DNA of 64,000 nucleotides, taken from the NCBI RefSeq assembly GCF_045863935.1, contig NZ_BTVP01000006.1, positions 49,125-113,124 of the forward strand. Reading direction: 5' to 3'. Origin of the DNA: Parvibaculum sp045863935 (GTDB lineage Bacteria > Pseudomonadota > Alphaproteobacteria > Parvibaculales > Parvibaculaceae). The translations under genes and the position numbers were made by a program. The notes below the pieces were generated by a model. That model was not told the DNA's origin. It saw only the letters and a list, made by a program, of their open reading frames with translations, and did not search any database. Shown piece after piece: positions 50,770 through 59,834 of the stretch; position 1 is the first letter of the stretch, and every line of letters starts with the position of its first letter.

Positions 50770-51585
50770 CTAGCGTCCCTTGAACTCGGGCGCGCGCTTT
50801 TCAAGGAAACTGCGCACGCCTTCGCGATAATCTTCCGTCTGAAAGAGCTTACCCAGCGTTCCGCTCACCCAGCTACCGATTTCGCGCAGGTCTCCATATG
50901 AGGTTCGGCGCAGCCCCTCCTTCATGAAGCGCAACGCAAGCGGCGCATTGACGGCGATCCGGCCCGCAAGCGCCATCGCGTGCTCCATCAGTTCCTCATG
51001 CGGTACGACGTCGCTGACAAGGCCGATGCGCAGGGCTTCCGCGGCGTCGATGACATCGCCGGTGAAAAGGAGCTCCGCCGCCTTGGCAGGTCCGACAATC
51101 GCAGGAAGCCGCCAGAGCCCGCCGACATCGGTGATGAGGCCGCGCTTGATGAAAATTTCGCCGAACTGCGCCTTTTCCGACGCAATGCGGATATCGGCGA
51201 AGAGCGTGAGTTCCATGCCCCAGCCAACCGCTGCGCCGTTGACGGCCGCAATCACAGGCCGGTCGCATTCGAGTGCGGCGACGGCGGCAGGCGTCGGCTC
51301 GGGCCGAACGCTGGTGAGCCGCGCAACGCTCTGTTCGTGCTGCTCGCCCGTCATCATCTCCTTCACATCCTCGCCGGAGCAGAAGGCGGGATCGGCCCCG
51401 GTCACGATCACGCAGCGCACCTCGGGGTCGGCAGAGGCGGCGCGGAACGCCGCTTCGACCTCGTCATAAGCGCGCCGGTTCAGCGCGTTGCGCCGGTCGG
51501 GCCGGTTGAGGGTGAGGATCGCCACGTGGTCGCGCACCTCATAGAGAATGCAGGTGAACGCCGACGGCTGAATGCGCGGTGTCAT
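50770..51585 (-). CDS. Enoyl-CoA hydratase/isomerase family protein
   Basis: A crotonase-fold protein of 271 residues. The oxyanion-hole segments are GADPAFCSGEDVKEM (near 65) and NGAAVGWGMELTLFADIRIA (near 113). The second catalytic Glu of true hydratases appears kept (AAELLFTGD), but the first, usually in FGxPE, is replaced in FGEIFIKRGL, so the reaction may be isomerisation or another crotonase chemistry. GGGAGGAACC precedes the ATG. It probably acts in fatty acid or acyl-CoA breakdown with the neighbouring dienoyl-CoA reductase-like SDR. Confidence 0.85.
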   Translation of the reverse strand: MTPRIQPSAFTCILYEVRDHVAILTLNRPDRRNALNRRAYDEVEAAFRAASADPEVRCVIVTGADPAFCSGEDVKEMMTGEQHEQSVARLTSVRPEPTPAAVAALECDRPVIAAVNGAAVGWGMELTLFADIRIASEKAQFGEIFIKRGLITDVGGLWRLPAIVGPAKAAELLFTGDVIDAAEALRIGLVSDVVPHEELMEHAMALAGRIAVNAPLALRFMKEGLRRTSYGDLREIGSWVSGTLGKLFQTEDYREGVRSFLEKRAPEFKGR

Positions 51586-51646
51586 GGTTCCTCCCGGTGG
51601 ATATCTTTCTTTCGAGACTACCCGCATGTCGGGTGCGGGCAAGACG

Positions 51647-52759
51647 TCAGACGAAGAATTCGACCGATACCAGCACGAGGCCGGCAATCCAGAGTGTTTC
51701 GGCGAGCATGAGCCCGACCGGACGCCATCCCGCCGAGGCGAGATCGCGGAACGACGTCTTAATGCCGAGCGCGGCAATTGCCGTCACCAGGCACCAGCGT
51801 GACACATCCGTCGCGGCGCCGACGACCAGTGGCGGCAGAAATCCGAGGCTGTTGACGACGACGAGAGCCGCGAACCCGACGAGAAACAGCGGAAAGAACT
51901 TCGCGCCGCCCGAGGCCGCATCCTTGCTTGCGCGGCTCAGCACAAGCGCAATGCAGAAGACGACCGGCAGCAGCATCGCCACCCGCAGAAGCTTCACATA
52001 GGTCGCGACGTCGCCCGTCTCCACCGAGACCATGTAGCCGGCGCCCACAACCTGCGCGACATCGTGGATCGTGCCGCCGAGAAATATCCCCGCGCGCATA
52101 TCGTCGAGACCGATGGCGCCGACGAAAACCGGATAGAGAACCATGACGAGCGTCGAAAGTGCGGTGACGCTGACGACGGTCAGGATCGTGTCACGCTCGC
52201 CCTCCGGCCTGTTCGGCAGGACGGAGGCGATGGCCAGCGCCGCCGACGCCCCGCAGATGGCGACCGCGCCGCCCGACAGGACGCCGAAAAGACGATTGAG
52301 GCCGAGAAGACGCGAAAGCAGCGTGCCGACAAGGATGGTCGTTGCAACGCCTGCAATGACGGTGAGAACCGGCACGACGCCGAGACTTGCGATCTCGCCC
52401 GCCGTGATCCGGACGCCGAGCAGCGCCACGCCGATCCTCAGGATCGTGCGGGACGAGAACTCGATGCCCGCCACGCAGCGGCCTTCCTCGTGAAGAAAAT
52501 GGAAGGCCATGCCGAAAAGCAGCGCGAACAGCATGACCGGCGCGCCGTAATGCTGCGAGAGCCAGGAGGAGGCGAGCGCAATCGTGACCGCGACGAGAAC
52601 GCCGGGATAGACCGCATGAACGAGCGCGCCCTTCGGCAGCCGGTACAACAGCGATCCGGAGGGTGGAACGCTGGGTTCGGCCCGAACGATCCCCTCCATG
52701 CTCTCGAGCGATTCGAGTTGCCTGAGGGAGTGCGGCGAGCCGCGCTCCGGGGCGGTCAT
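51647..52759 (-). CDS. YeiH/UPF0324 family membrane protein
   Basis: An integral membrane protein of 370 residues with about ten helices. Hallmarks are the HEEGRCVAGIEFSSRTILRIGVALLG-type segment (starting near 90), LSGGAVAICGASAALAIASV (near 164) and the conserved GTIHDVAQVVGAGYMVS (near 230). The family includes YeiH and putative sulfate exporters; the substrate is not firmly known. It starts directly after the SDR stop, so the two are co-transcribed. A Ser/Glu-rich leader of 35 residues precedes the first helix. Confidence 0.88.
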   Translation of the reverse strand: MTAPERGSPHSLRQLESLESMEGIVRAEPSVPPSGSLLYRLPKGALVHAVYPGVLVAVTIALASSWLSQHYGAPVMLFALLFGMAFHFLHEEGRCVAGIEFSSRTILRIGVALLGVRITAGEIASLGVVPVLTVIAGVATTILVGTLLSRLLGLNRLFGVLSGGAVAICGASAALAIASVLPNRPEGERDTILTVVSVTALSTLVMVLYPVFVGAIGLDDMRAGIFLGGTIHDVAQVVGAGYMVSVETGDVATYVKLLRVAMLLPVVFCIALVLSRASKDAASGGAKFFPLFLVGFAALVVVNSLGFLPPLVVGAATDVSRWCLVTAIAALGIKTSFRDLASAGWRPVGLMLAETLWIAGLVLVSVEFFV

Positions 52760-53563
52760 TCAGGCGAACTCGCCAAGCGCATCGGCGCCCGCGTCGCCGA
52801 GCTTCGAGCCGCCATCGCAATCGACGATCGTGCCGGTGATGTATTTTGCATTGTCCGTCGACAGGAAAAGCGCGGTATCGGCGATGTCCGTCTTGGTGCC
52901 GTAGTCGCGCATGGCGATACGGGACTTTATCGCTTTTTCCATCTCCGGCGTCGGCGCAAGCCGCGCCATGCCTTCGGTATCGGCAATCGGTCCCGGGGAT
53001 ATCGCATTGACGCGCACACCCGCCGGTCCCCATTCCATGGCGAGGCATTTGGTCAGCATGTTGATGCCCGCCTTCGCCGCACAGACATGCGCCTGGAAGA
53101 CGCTGGGGTTCACGGCCTGCGGCGCCGTGATCGAGATAAGCGAAGCGCCAGGCCGGTTCAGATACTGGAACGAGGCGCGCAATACGTTGAACGTGCCGAT
53201 GAGGTCGATATCGACCACCGTCTTGAAACCGTTGGACGACATGCCAAGCGCGGGCGCAACGAAATTGCCGGCCGCGCCGGAAAGCACGATGTCGAACTTG
53301 CCGAACCGTTCATGCGCCTTGGCCATTGCCTGATCGACTGAGTTGAAATCGCGAACGTCGGCAGCCTTCCCGATCGCCTCGTGACCTTCGTCCGTGATGG
53401 TCCTTGCCGCCGCAACGATCTTCTCGTGACTGCGGCTGATAAGCGCGACCTTCGCGCCTGCGCGCGCAAAATGCTGCGCAATGCCGAGATTGATGCCGCT
53501 CGATGCACCGGCGACGAAAGCCGTCTTTCCGGCAAGAACCTGATCCTTGAAAGCGTTCGCCAT
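52760..53563 (-). CDS. SDR resembling 2,4-dienoyl-CoA reductase
   Basis: A short-chain dehydrogenase of 267 residues. Cofactor motif VAGASSGINLGIAQHFARAG lies near 16 and the NAG block is SGAAGNFVAPALGMSS. At the active site the usual Tyr-x3-Lys reads VCAAK (FQAHVCAAKAGINML), with Ser in SITAPQAVNP upstream. The same Tyr loss and the EWGPAGVRVNAISPGPIADT block are found in peroxisomal 2,4-dienoyl-CoA reductase (DECR2), so I assign that reaction, needed to degrade polyunsaturated acyl-CoA. The ATG at 53563 is chosen over a longer frame. Confidence 0.85.
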   Translation of the reverse strand: MANAFKDQVLAGKTAFVAGASSGINLGIAQHFARAGAKVALISRSHEKIVAAARTITDEGHEAIGKAADVRDFNSVDQAMAKAHERFGKFDIVLSGAAGNFVAPALGMSSNGFKTVVDIDLIGTFNVLRASFQYLNRPGASLISITAPQAVNPSVFQAHVCAAKAGINMLTKCLAMEWGPAGVRVNAISPGPIADTEGMARLAPTPEMEKAIKSRIAMRDYGTKTDIADTALFLSTDNAKYITGTIVDCDGGSKLGDAGADALGEFA

Positions 53564-53784
53564 TTCGATCTCCCCGTGCGAGCTCCGTGTGCAAACGAGA
53601 TCGCCCATGAGACCTTCGGCCTGCGGGAAACGATCCCCTTTTTCCCGCATCAAGCCTGCATTTCAGGCCCCCTGCAACCCCGGCAGGGACATTTGTAGGT
53701 ACGCCGCCAAGGCACTAGACTGCGCCCCCCGACACCTTCCGCAAGGGAAGCGCGGAACCGAGGTAGAAAAGGTTGAAAAGCATC

Positions 53785-54882
53785 ATGGCGATTGCGAAGG
53801 GAGCCGCAATTCTCGGACTCGCACTCCTCCTCATCATGTTCATGAGCTTCTGGGCGGCAGGACGCGCCCGCGCGCCGCTCGATGCCGTTGCACGCACGGC
53901 GCTCGAAAGGCAGGGCAACGCCTACAGGTTCATCGAGCTTCCTTCCGGCACCGTTCACTACCGGCTCGAAGGACCGGAGGCCGGGCCAGTTGTCGTGCTG
54001 GTTCACGGGTTTTCCACACCCTCCTTCGTCTGGGACGGCCACTTCGCGCCGCTGACCGAGGCGGGCTATCGCGTGCTTGCCTACGACAATTTCGGGCGCG
54101 GCCTCTCCGACAGGCCCAACGCCATCTACAATGCCGATCTCTTCGACCGGCAGCTCGATGAACTGATCGAGGCCCTGAAGATCAACCGCCGCGTCGATCT
54201 CGTCGGCTATTCGATGGGCGGCGCAATCGCGACGATCTTCACCGCCCGGCACCCCGAGCGCGTGCGCTCGCTGACGCTCATCGCACCGGCGGGCCTCGGC
54301 GTCGCCTTGAACGGGAACGCCGATCTGCTGAAGCGCCCCCTTATCGGAGACTGGATCGTCCGCCTGTTCGGCACCCGCCTCTTCTACAGCGCGGCCGCGA
54401 AGGAAGCCACGAGCGCGCCGAACCCGGGCGCTTTCCTCGCGGGCTTCAATCGGCAGCTTGAATATCGCGGCTATGGCGATGCGCTGCTGTCGACCATGCG
54501 GCACTATCCGCTGACCGGCGCCGATGCCTTCTTTGCGGATGTCGGTGCATCGGAACTGCCGGTCCTTGCCATCTGGGGCGAGGCCGACGAAACCGTGCCT
54601 TACGAAAACGCGACGAAACTGATGGAACTCATGCCGCAGGCGCAGCTTCGGTCCTATCCGCGTGCCGGGCATAACATCACCTTTGCCGACCCCGAGCTTG
54701 TGAGCGGCCTCATTACGGACTTTCTTCGGGTTCAGGATGCAAGGATCACGTCCGCAGGCGCGGGCGGAAAACCGCGTGGGCCGCTGACGCGCCTTGAATC
54801 GCGGCAATGCGGAAGCTGCAGCCACGATACGGCGCAGGACGGCGACGCCTTCGAGGCCGGCCCGCCCGCAACCGAGCAGTGA
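53785..54882 (+). CDS. Alpha/beta hydrolase with membrane anchor
   Basis: A protein of about 365 residues. An N-terminal hydrophobic helix (about 5-27) probably anchors it to the inner membrane. The hydrolase core shows the oxyanion block VVLVHGFSTPSFVWDG (near 69), NFGRGLSDRP, the nucleophile elbow LVGYSMGGAIATIF (near 135), the acid in IWGEADETVPYENAT and the His in RAGHNITFADP (near 293). The last 45 residues are low in complexity and unlike the fold. Substrate unknown; esterase or lipase activity is likely. An in-frame TTG at 53773 is an alternative start. Confidence 0.85.
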   Translation: MAIAKGAAILGLALLLIMFMSFWAAGRARAPLDAVARTALERQGNAYRFIELPSGTVHYRLEGPEAGPVVVLVHGFSTPSFVWDGHFAPLTEAGYRVLAYDNFGRGLSDRPNAIYNADLFDRQLDELIEALKINRRVDLVGYSMGGAIATIFTARHPERVRSLTLIAPAGLGVALNGNADLLKRPLIGDWIVRLFGTRLFYSAAAKEATSAPNPGAFLAGFNRQLEYRGYGDALLSTMRHYPLTGADAFFADVGASELPVLAIWGEADETVPYENATKLMELMPQAQLRSYPRAGHNITFADPELVSGLITDFLRVQDARITSAGAGGKPRGPLTRLESRQCGSCSHDTAQDGDAFEAGPPATEQ

Positions 54883-54911
54883 CGCCTGGTAGCGCAAGAG
54901 AGTAGCCGGTG

Positions 54912-56345
54912 ATGAAGCCGCTCGTCGAAGAGCTGGAATGGATCGCGCCGCATGAGTTTTTCCATGCGCTGGCGGCGGAGCCCTTCGCGCTTTTCCTCGA
55001 CAGCGCCACGGCCGGCCCTGCACGCGACCCCGCGCTGCATGGACGCTGGAGCTTCATCGCGGCCCATCCCTTCCGGCACCTTTGCTGGCGCCACGGCGAA
55101 GCGGGAAAACCCTTCGACCTGCTGAAATCCGCGCTCGCAGACCTCTCGCCGGTGGAAGGCAGCGAGGGCACGCCGCCCTTCCCCGGCGGTGCGGCAGGCT
55201 TCTTCGGCTATGGCCTCGGGCGGACACTGGAACGTCTGCCACCGGAAGAGCGGCCCTTCGCCATCGACGACCAGCATCTGCCCGACATGGCGCTCGGCTT
55301 TTACGACACGGTGCTCGCCTTCGACATGCTGGCACGCCGCGCCTTCATCGTTTCGACGGGACTGCCCGAACGCGACCCCGATGCACGCCGGAAGCGCGCG
55401 GCGTTGCGCGCGGCCGAAATGCGCGAACGGCTGGCCTCGCCGCAGAGAGCGATGGCTCCCGCGCCCGTCGCAACACCCGGCATCTTCTCGAACTTCACAC
55501 GCGAGGGATATGAAGGAGCGGTCGCGCGGGTCATCGACTACATCCATGCCGGGGATATCTTCCAGGCGAACCTTTCGCAACGCTTCGAAGCGACGCTCGC
55601 CGAAAGCGACACGCCTTATGCGCTCTATTCAAGACTGCGCTCCGCGAGCCCCGCGCCCTTCGCCTCCTTCTTCAATTTCGGCGAGGGCGCGATCGTCTCC
55701 TCATCGCCGGAACGCTTCCTTCTCTGCCGCGACGGGGAAGTCGAAACGAAGCCGATCAAGGGTACGCGCGGGCGTGGGCCGACGCCCGAGGAAGACGGAC
55801 GCCTGGCCGCCGAACTTCTTGCTTCGGAGAAAGACCGCGCGGAAAACGTGATGATCGTCGACCTGCTGCGGAACGACATTTCGCGTGTTTGCGAGGATGG
55901 CTCCGTCACCGTGGATAAACTCTGCGAACTCGAGAGTTTCGCGAATGTGCATCACCTCGTGTCGACGGTGCGGGGAAAACTGCGGAAAGGCGAAACCGCT
56001 ACCGATCTCCTTGCTGCCTGTTTCCCCGGCGGTTCCGTGACGGGCGCGCCGAAGCGCCGGGCCATGGAAATCATCGCGGAACTCGAACCGACCGCACGCG
56101 GCCCCTATTGCGGCGCCATCGGCTATCTCGGCGCCGACGGCAATATGGACAGCGCCATCGCGATTCGTACCATGACCGTGAAGGACAGGCGCGTGACCTT
56201 CCAGGCCGGCGGCGGGATCGTGGCCGACTCCGATCCGGAAGCCGAATATGAGGAAACGCTTGCGAAGGCGCGCGACATGCGGCGCTCGCTGATGGCCGAA
56301 GACGCATCCCCCGGCGCGCCGCTCCTTGCGGGAGAGCACGCATGA
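54912..56345 (+). CDS. pabB: Aminodeoxychorismate synthase component I
   Basis: An enzyme of 477 residues that, with PabA, converts chorismate and glutamine to 4-amino-4-deoxychorismate for folate. The chorismate-binding signature is intact: PIKGTRGRGPTPEED (near 279), ENVMIVDLLRNDISRVCEDG (near 311), HHLVSTVRG and PGGSVTGAPKRRAMEII (near 372). The KGT rather than TrpE-type motif favours PabB. The ATG at 54912 is used; a GTG just before it is the other choice. It is first in the pabB-pabA-pabC operon and overlaps pabA by 4 nt. Confidence 0.93.
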   Translation: MKPLVEELEWIAPHEFFHALAAEPFALFLDSATAGPARDPALHGRWSFIAAHPFRHLCWRHGEAGKPFDLLKSALADLSPVEGSEGTPPFPGGAAGFFGYGLGRTLERLPPEERPFAIDDQHLPDMALGFYDTVLAFDMLARRAFIVSTGLPERDPDARRKRAALRAAEMRERLASPQRAMAPAPVATPGIFSNFTREGYEGAVARVIDYIHAGDIFQANLSQRFEATLAESDTPYALYSRLRSASPAPFASFFNFGEGAIVSSSPERFLLCRDGEVETKPIKGTRGRGPTPEEDGRLAAELLASEKDRAENVMIVDLLRNDISRVCEDGSVTVDKLCELESFANVHHLVSTVRGKLRKGETATDLLAACFPGGSVTGAPKRRAMEIIAELEPTARGPYCGAIGYLGADGNMDSAIAIRTMTVKDRRVTFQAGGGIVADSDPEAEYEETLAKARDMRRSLMAEDASPGAPLLAGEHA

Positions 56346-56935
56346 TCATCGTCATCGACAATTTCGACAGCTTCGTTCACAACCTTGCGCGCTATGTCGG
56401 CGAGCTCGGATTCGCACGCCGCACGATCAGGACCGACGAGATATCGGTGGAGGATGCGCTGGCGCTTGCGCCCGATGCGATCATCCTCTCGCCCGGCCCC
56501 TGCGGGCCCGACAAGGCGGGAATTTCCGTACCTCTCGTGACGGCGGCTGCAGCGCGCGGCATTCCGCTGCTCGGCGTCTGCCTTGGACATCAGGCAATTG
56601 CCGCTGCCTTCGGCGGGCGCATCCTGCGCGCGCCAAAACCCGTGCATGGCAAACCATCGCGCATCAGTCACGAAGGCAGGGATATCTTTGAGGGCCTTCC
56701 CGATCCCTTTACGGCGGGCCGCTACCATTCGCTCGTCGCCGAACTTCCCGCGGGCGGGCCGCTCCGCGCCACCGCGCATGCGGAAGACGGGGTACTGATG
56801 GCGCTTTGCCACGAGGAACTGCCGGTCTATGGCGTGCAGTTCCACCCGGAATCCGTTCTCACTGAACACGGGCACGCGTTGCTTGCGAATTTCCTGCGGC
56901 TCGCAAACGCGGCCCCGGCGAGGCTCAGCGCATGA
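56342..56935 (+). CDS. pabA: Aminodeoxychorismate synthase component II
   Basis: A class I glutamine amidotransferase of 197 residues that supplies ammonia to PabB. The nucleophile Cys80 lies in LLGVCLGHQAIAAAFGG, with ILSPGPCGPDKAG near 49, and the catalytic His and Glu in VQFHPESVLTEHG (near 170). It has the usual length. TrpG-type proteins are nearly the same and PabA may serve both, but its position between pabB and pabC points to folate. Confidence 0.94.
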   Translation: MIIVIDNFDSFVHNLARYVGELGFARRTIRTDEISVEDALALAPDAIILSPGPCGPDKAGISVPLVTAAAARGIPLLGVCLGHQAIAAAFGGRILRAPKPVHGKPSRISHEGRDIFEGLPDPFTAGRYHSLVAELPAGGPLRATAHAEDGVLMALCHEELPVYGVQFHPESVLTEHGHALLANFLRLANAAPARLSA

Positions 56936-57780
56936 AAGTCTGGCTCAACGGTTCGATCATGGATGCACGGGACGCGCGGATCGACCCCGCCGACCGCGGC
57001 TTCCTGCTGGGCGACGGCCTCTTCGAAACCATGCTCGCGCTGCATGGACATCTCGTCTTTGCCGACGCGCACATGCTGCGGCTGAAGGCCGGCGCTGAAC
57101 TGATCGGCCTGCCGCTTCCCTACGCGCCCGATTTCATCGAGGCCGCCTGCATCGAAATTCTGGAAGCAAACGGCCTCGATGCCGCGCCGCGCGCCTCGCT
57201 TCGCGTAACCGTGACGCGGGGACCGGGCCCGCGGGGCCTGGCGCTGCCGCCGGATCCGAGACCGACCGTGCTCGTGAGCTGCGCCGCTGCGGGAGCGCCG
57301 CCCGCACGTCTTTCGCTGGCAACGGCAATGCCGAGGCGCAACCCCTGGTCGCCCTCAGCGCGGCTCAAGGCCCTGCCTTATCTCGACAATCTGCTCGCAA
57401 AGGAAGAAGCGCGGGAAAAAGGCGCGGACGACGCGCTGGTGCTCTCCACGAACGGCACCATCGCCTGCACGAGCGCCGCCAATATTTTTCTCTGGGAAGA
57501 CGGCAACCTTGTCACCCCCTCGGAGAACTGCGGCATCCTGCCGGGTATCACACGCGCGGCGCTGCTCGAACTCGCGCCGGAAATCGGAATTGAAATCGCC
57601 GAAGAGGAAATATTGCCCGCAAGGCTCGCACACATATCGGGAGCCTTCGTGACCAACAGCCTGATGGGGCTCGTACCCGTCAACCGGATCGACGGGCGGG
57701 ATATCCCCGCCCATCCGATGACGGCCCGCCTCGCCGCGGCTTACGAGCTCCTGCTCGATGCCGCGGACGAAGAGGACTGA
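56932..57780 (+). CDS. pabC: Aminodeoxychorismate lyase, class IV aminotransferase fold
   Basis: A PLP protein of 282 residues of the branched-chain/D-amino acid aminotransferase and PabC family. The start is MKVWLNGSIMDARDARIDPADRGFLLGDGLFE-like, with DRGFLLGDGLFETMLALHG near 20. The PLP lysine is in ARLKALPYLDNLLAKEEARE (near 143), and ACTSAANIFLWEDGNLVTP with the glycine-rich GILPGITRAALLELA follows. Its last position in pabB-pabA-pabC supports the lyase that makes 4-aminobenzoate. ATGA overlap with pabA. Confidence 0.9.
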   Translation: MKVWLNGSIMDARDARIDPADRGFLLGDGLFETMLALHGHLVFADAHMLRLKAGAELIGLPLPYAPDFIEAACIEILEANGLDAAPRASLRVTVTRGPGPRGLALPPDPRPTVLVSCAAAGAPPARLSLATAMPRRNPWSPSARLKALPYLDNLLAKEEAREKGADDALVLSTNGTIACTSAANIFLWEDGNLVTPSENCGILPGITRAALLELAPEIGIEIAEEEILPARLAHISGAFVTNSLMGLVPVNRIDGRDIPAHPMTARLAAAYELLLDAADEED

Positions 57781-57782
57781 GA

Positions 57783-58175
57783 CTACTCGCCGACCGTGAA
57801 GTCGCGGCGCGCCGCCGTGATGGTGACGGTGAAACCGGCGATCACGTCGAAAAGCGCAAGCAGGACGAGTGCGAAGAAGGTGGAGGTGCCGAACGGCGGC
57901 AGCACGATGAACTGGACCAGCGCAATCAGAAGAACGAGCATCGACAGCCCGTGATTGACGATGGTCGAGGCGCCGGTCTTCGTCGAGTTGATCAGTTCGA
58001 GGAAGAGCAGCATCAGCGCGGCGAAGACGATGAGATCGCCGACCGTGACGGTCCAGACGGCGCCCGAGATGAGTGTGATGGTCGTGATCTGCGATTCCAT
58101 CGACAGACCGGTCAGATAGACGATGACGTTGTAAAGGATGATGACGATCGCCATCAGCGGCAGCGTGCCAAGCAT
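57783..58175 (-). CDS. Small four-helix membrane protein
   Basis: An integral membrane protein of 130 residues with four hydrophobic helices (about 5-22, 33-60, 72-92 and 95-118). LMLLFLELINSTKTGASTIVNHGLSM is a loop-and-helix segment typical of a conserved alphaproteobacterial family of unknown function. Its end is 2 nt from the pabC stop (convergent). GGGTTCCGAT precedes the ATG, a weak ribosome site. No function is assigned. Confidence 0.8.
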   Translation of the reverse strand: MLGTLPLMAIVIILYNVIVYLTGLSMESQITTITLISGAVWTVTVGDLIVFAALMLLFLELINSTKTGASTIVNHGLSMLVLLIALVQFIVLPPFGTSTFFALVLLALFDVIAGFTVTITAARRDFTVGE

Positions 58176-58300
58176 ATCGGAACCCTCTTTTGCCCCCAGG
58201 AAACTGGCCTCTGATGTGCCAGACTAGCACAACTATGACACCATAACCCAATCCGGCGACAGGTTTCCGACATGGCGGGCAGCGAGAGGAAGAACCTTAA

Positions 58301-59386
58301 GTGAATGCGGCAGCGCAAAATTTTTCGAAAACCTATCGGGAAGCACGCGACCGCTTCCTCCAGGCAGCGCGGGCGGCGGGCGGCCGCGTTAACCATCACG
58401 AACATCCGCTGAGAGGGCCCGAGGGCGAAGTACTCGCGACGGATGTAGCGCGGATCGGACCGGAGGATGCGCCCTTTATCCTCGCGCTTGGCTCGGGCAC
58501 GCATGGCGTCGAGGGCTATTGCGGCTCCGGCGTGCAGACGGCACTGCTGGCGGAAGGTTTCGCGGACGGATTGCCCGATGACACGGGCCTGGTGCTCATC
58601 CACGGCATCAACCCCTACGGCTTCGCATGGAACAGGCGCGTCAATGAGGACAATGTCGACCTCAACCGCAACTTCGTCGACCACGCGAAGCCGCACCCCG
58701 AAAATCCGGGCTACGAGGAACTGGCGGAGGCGATCAACCCGCGCGACCTCTCACCCGAAACCATGGCCGAGAGCCGCGCGCACATGCGGGCCTATGCGGA
58801 ACGTCACGGTCACCGCGCGATGCAGCACGCGCTCTCCGCAGGGCAATACACGCATCCGAACGGCGTGCAGTTCGGCGGGCTCGAGCCCGTCTGGTCGAAC
58901 CGCACGCTCCGCATGATCCTGCGCGAGGAAATGGCCAAGGCGCGCCGCGTCGTCTTCATCGACATCCATTCGGGCCTTGGCGCATGCGGCGAAGGCGAGA
59001 TCATCTGCACCGAGCCCGAGACGAGCGAGACCTACAAACGCATGCGCCGCTGGTGGGGTGCGAGAGTGCGCTCGACGGTGAGCGGGGATTCAATCTCCTC
59101 CAACGTGCCGGGTTCGATCACGGTCTGCCTCGCCGAAGAACTGCAAGGCCGCGAAGTAACGCCCATGGGCCTCGAATTCGGCACCGTGCCGATTGCGGAA
59201 GTGACGATGGCGCTGCAGGCCGACAACTGGCTTCACCAGAACGGCGGGCCTGACAATCCGAAGGCGAAGGAGATCGCGAAGACGATCCGCGATGCCTTCT
59301 ACATCGATGCCGACGACTGGAAGGAAAAGGTGACGGCGCAAACGCGCGACGTCTGCCGCGCGGCGCTGAAGGGCCTTCACGAATAG
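58301..59386 (+). CDS. DUF2817 (M14-like) putative carboxypeptidase
   Basis: A protein of 361 residues of the DUF2817 family in the M14 metallopeptidase clan. Likely zinc ligands are HGVEG (near 69-73), where His and Glu mimic the HxxE motif, and the later FIDIHSGLGACGEGE (His near 224). The block NPYGFAWNRRVNEDNVDLNRNF (about 107-128) holds the substrate Arg/Asn pair. EFGTVPIAEV has the candidate general-base Glu. There is no signal peptide, so it is cytoplasmic. The start is GTG behind GAGAGGAAG. Substrate unknown. Confidence 0.88.
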   Translation: MNAAAQNFSKTYREARDRFLQAARAAGGRVNHHEHPLRGPEGEVLATDVARIGPEDAPFILALGSGTHGVEGYCGSGVQTALLAEGFADGLPDDTGLVLIHGINPYGFAWNRRVNEDNVDLNRNFVDHAKPHPENPGYEELAEAINPRDLSPETMAESRAHMRAYAERHGHRAMQHALSAGQYTHPNGVQFGGLEPVWSNRTLRMILREEMAKARRVVFIDIHSGLGACGEGEIICTEPETSETYKRMRRWWGARVRSTVSGDSISSNVPGSITVCLAEELQGREVTPMGLEFGTVPIAEVTMALQADNWLHQNGGPDNPKAKEIAKTIRDAFYIDADDWKEKVTAQTRDVCRAALKGLHE

Positions 59387-59404
59387 GCAGGGCCCCGGCA
59401 AACG

Positions 59405-59430
59405 AAAACGCCGCCCCGAGGGACGGCGTT
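59405..59430. terminator. Bidirectional terminator between DUF2817 gene and rpmF
   Basis: An AACGCCG / CGGCGTT stem with an inner CCC/GGG pairing, flanked by AAAA on the left and CAAAA on the right. On the minus strand it is followed by TTTTCG, so it can end rpmF; on the plus strand it can end the DUF2817 gene. Confidence 0.75.
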
Positions 59431-59455
59431 CAAAACTCATGGAAGCGCGGGAGGC

Positions 59456-59638
59456 TTATTCGCCCTTCGGCTTCAGGATCTGCTTGCCGCGATACATGCC
59501 GCTCTTCAGGTCCACATGATGGGGACGGTGAAGCTCGCCCGAATCCGGGTTCTCGACATAGGCCGGCTGCTTCAGCGCATCGGCCGAACGGCGCATGCCG
59601 CGCTTCGACGGGGTGGTTTTCCTCTTGGGGACGGCCAT
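59456..59638 (-). CDS. rpmF: 50S ribosomal protein L32
   Basis: A protein of 60 residues. The start MAVPKRKTTPSKRGMRRS is the universal L32 N-terminus, followed by the alphaproteobacterial ending HHVDLKSGMYRGKQILKPKGE-like segment. It has no zinc-binding cysteines, so it is the C-minus type. About 196 nt of non-coding sequence separate it from the SPOR gene upstream, containing its promoter region but no clear motif. Confidence 0.97.
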   Translation of the reverse strand: MAVPKRKTTPSKRGMRRSADALKQPAYVENPDSGELHRPHHVDLKSGMYRGKQILKPKGE

Positions 59639-59834
59639 GGGCTTCGCTCCGATTGCTCCGCGAGCGGCCCGCCATTTGCGGACGCCTGCCCTCGCGAAAA
59701 AGGCTTTGAAAACAGAATATTGGCCGTGAGCGGTGGCGCCTCAAGCACCTCCGGCACGGCCTTTGGCGGGCCTTATACAGCGAAAGCGGGCGGAAAGTCC
59801 ATAAGGGCGCACCCGAATTCCCCGCACGGCCGGC

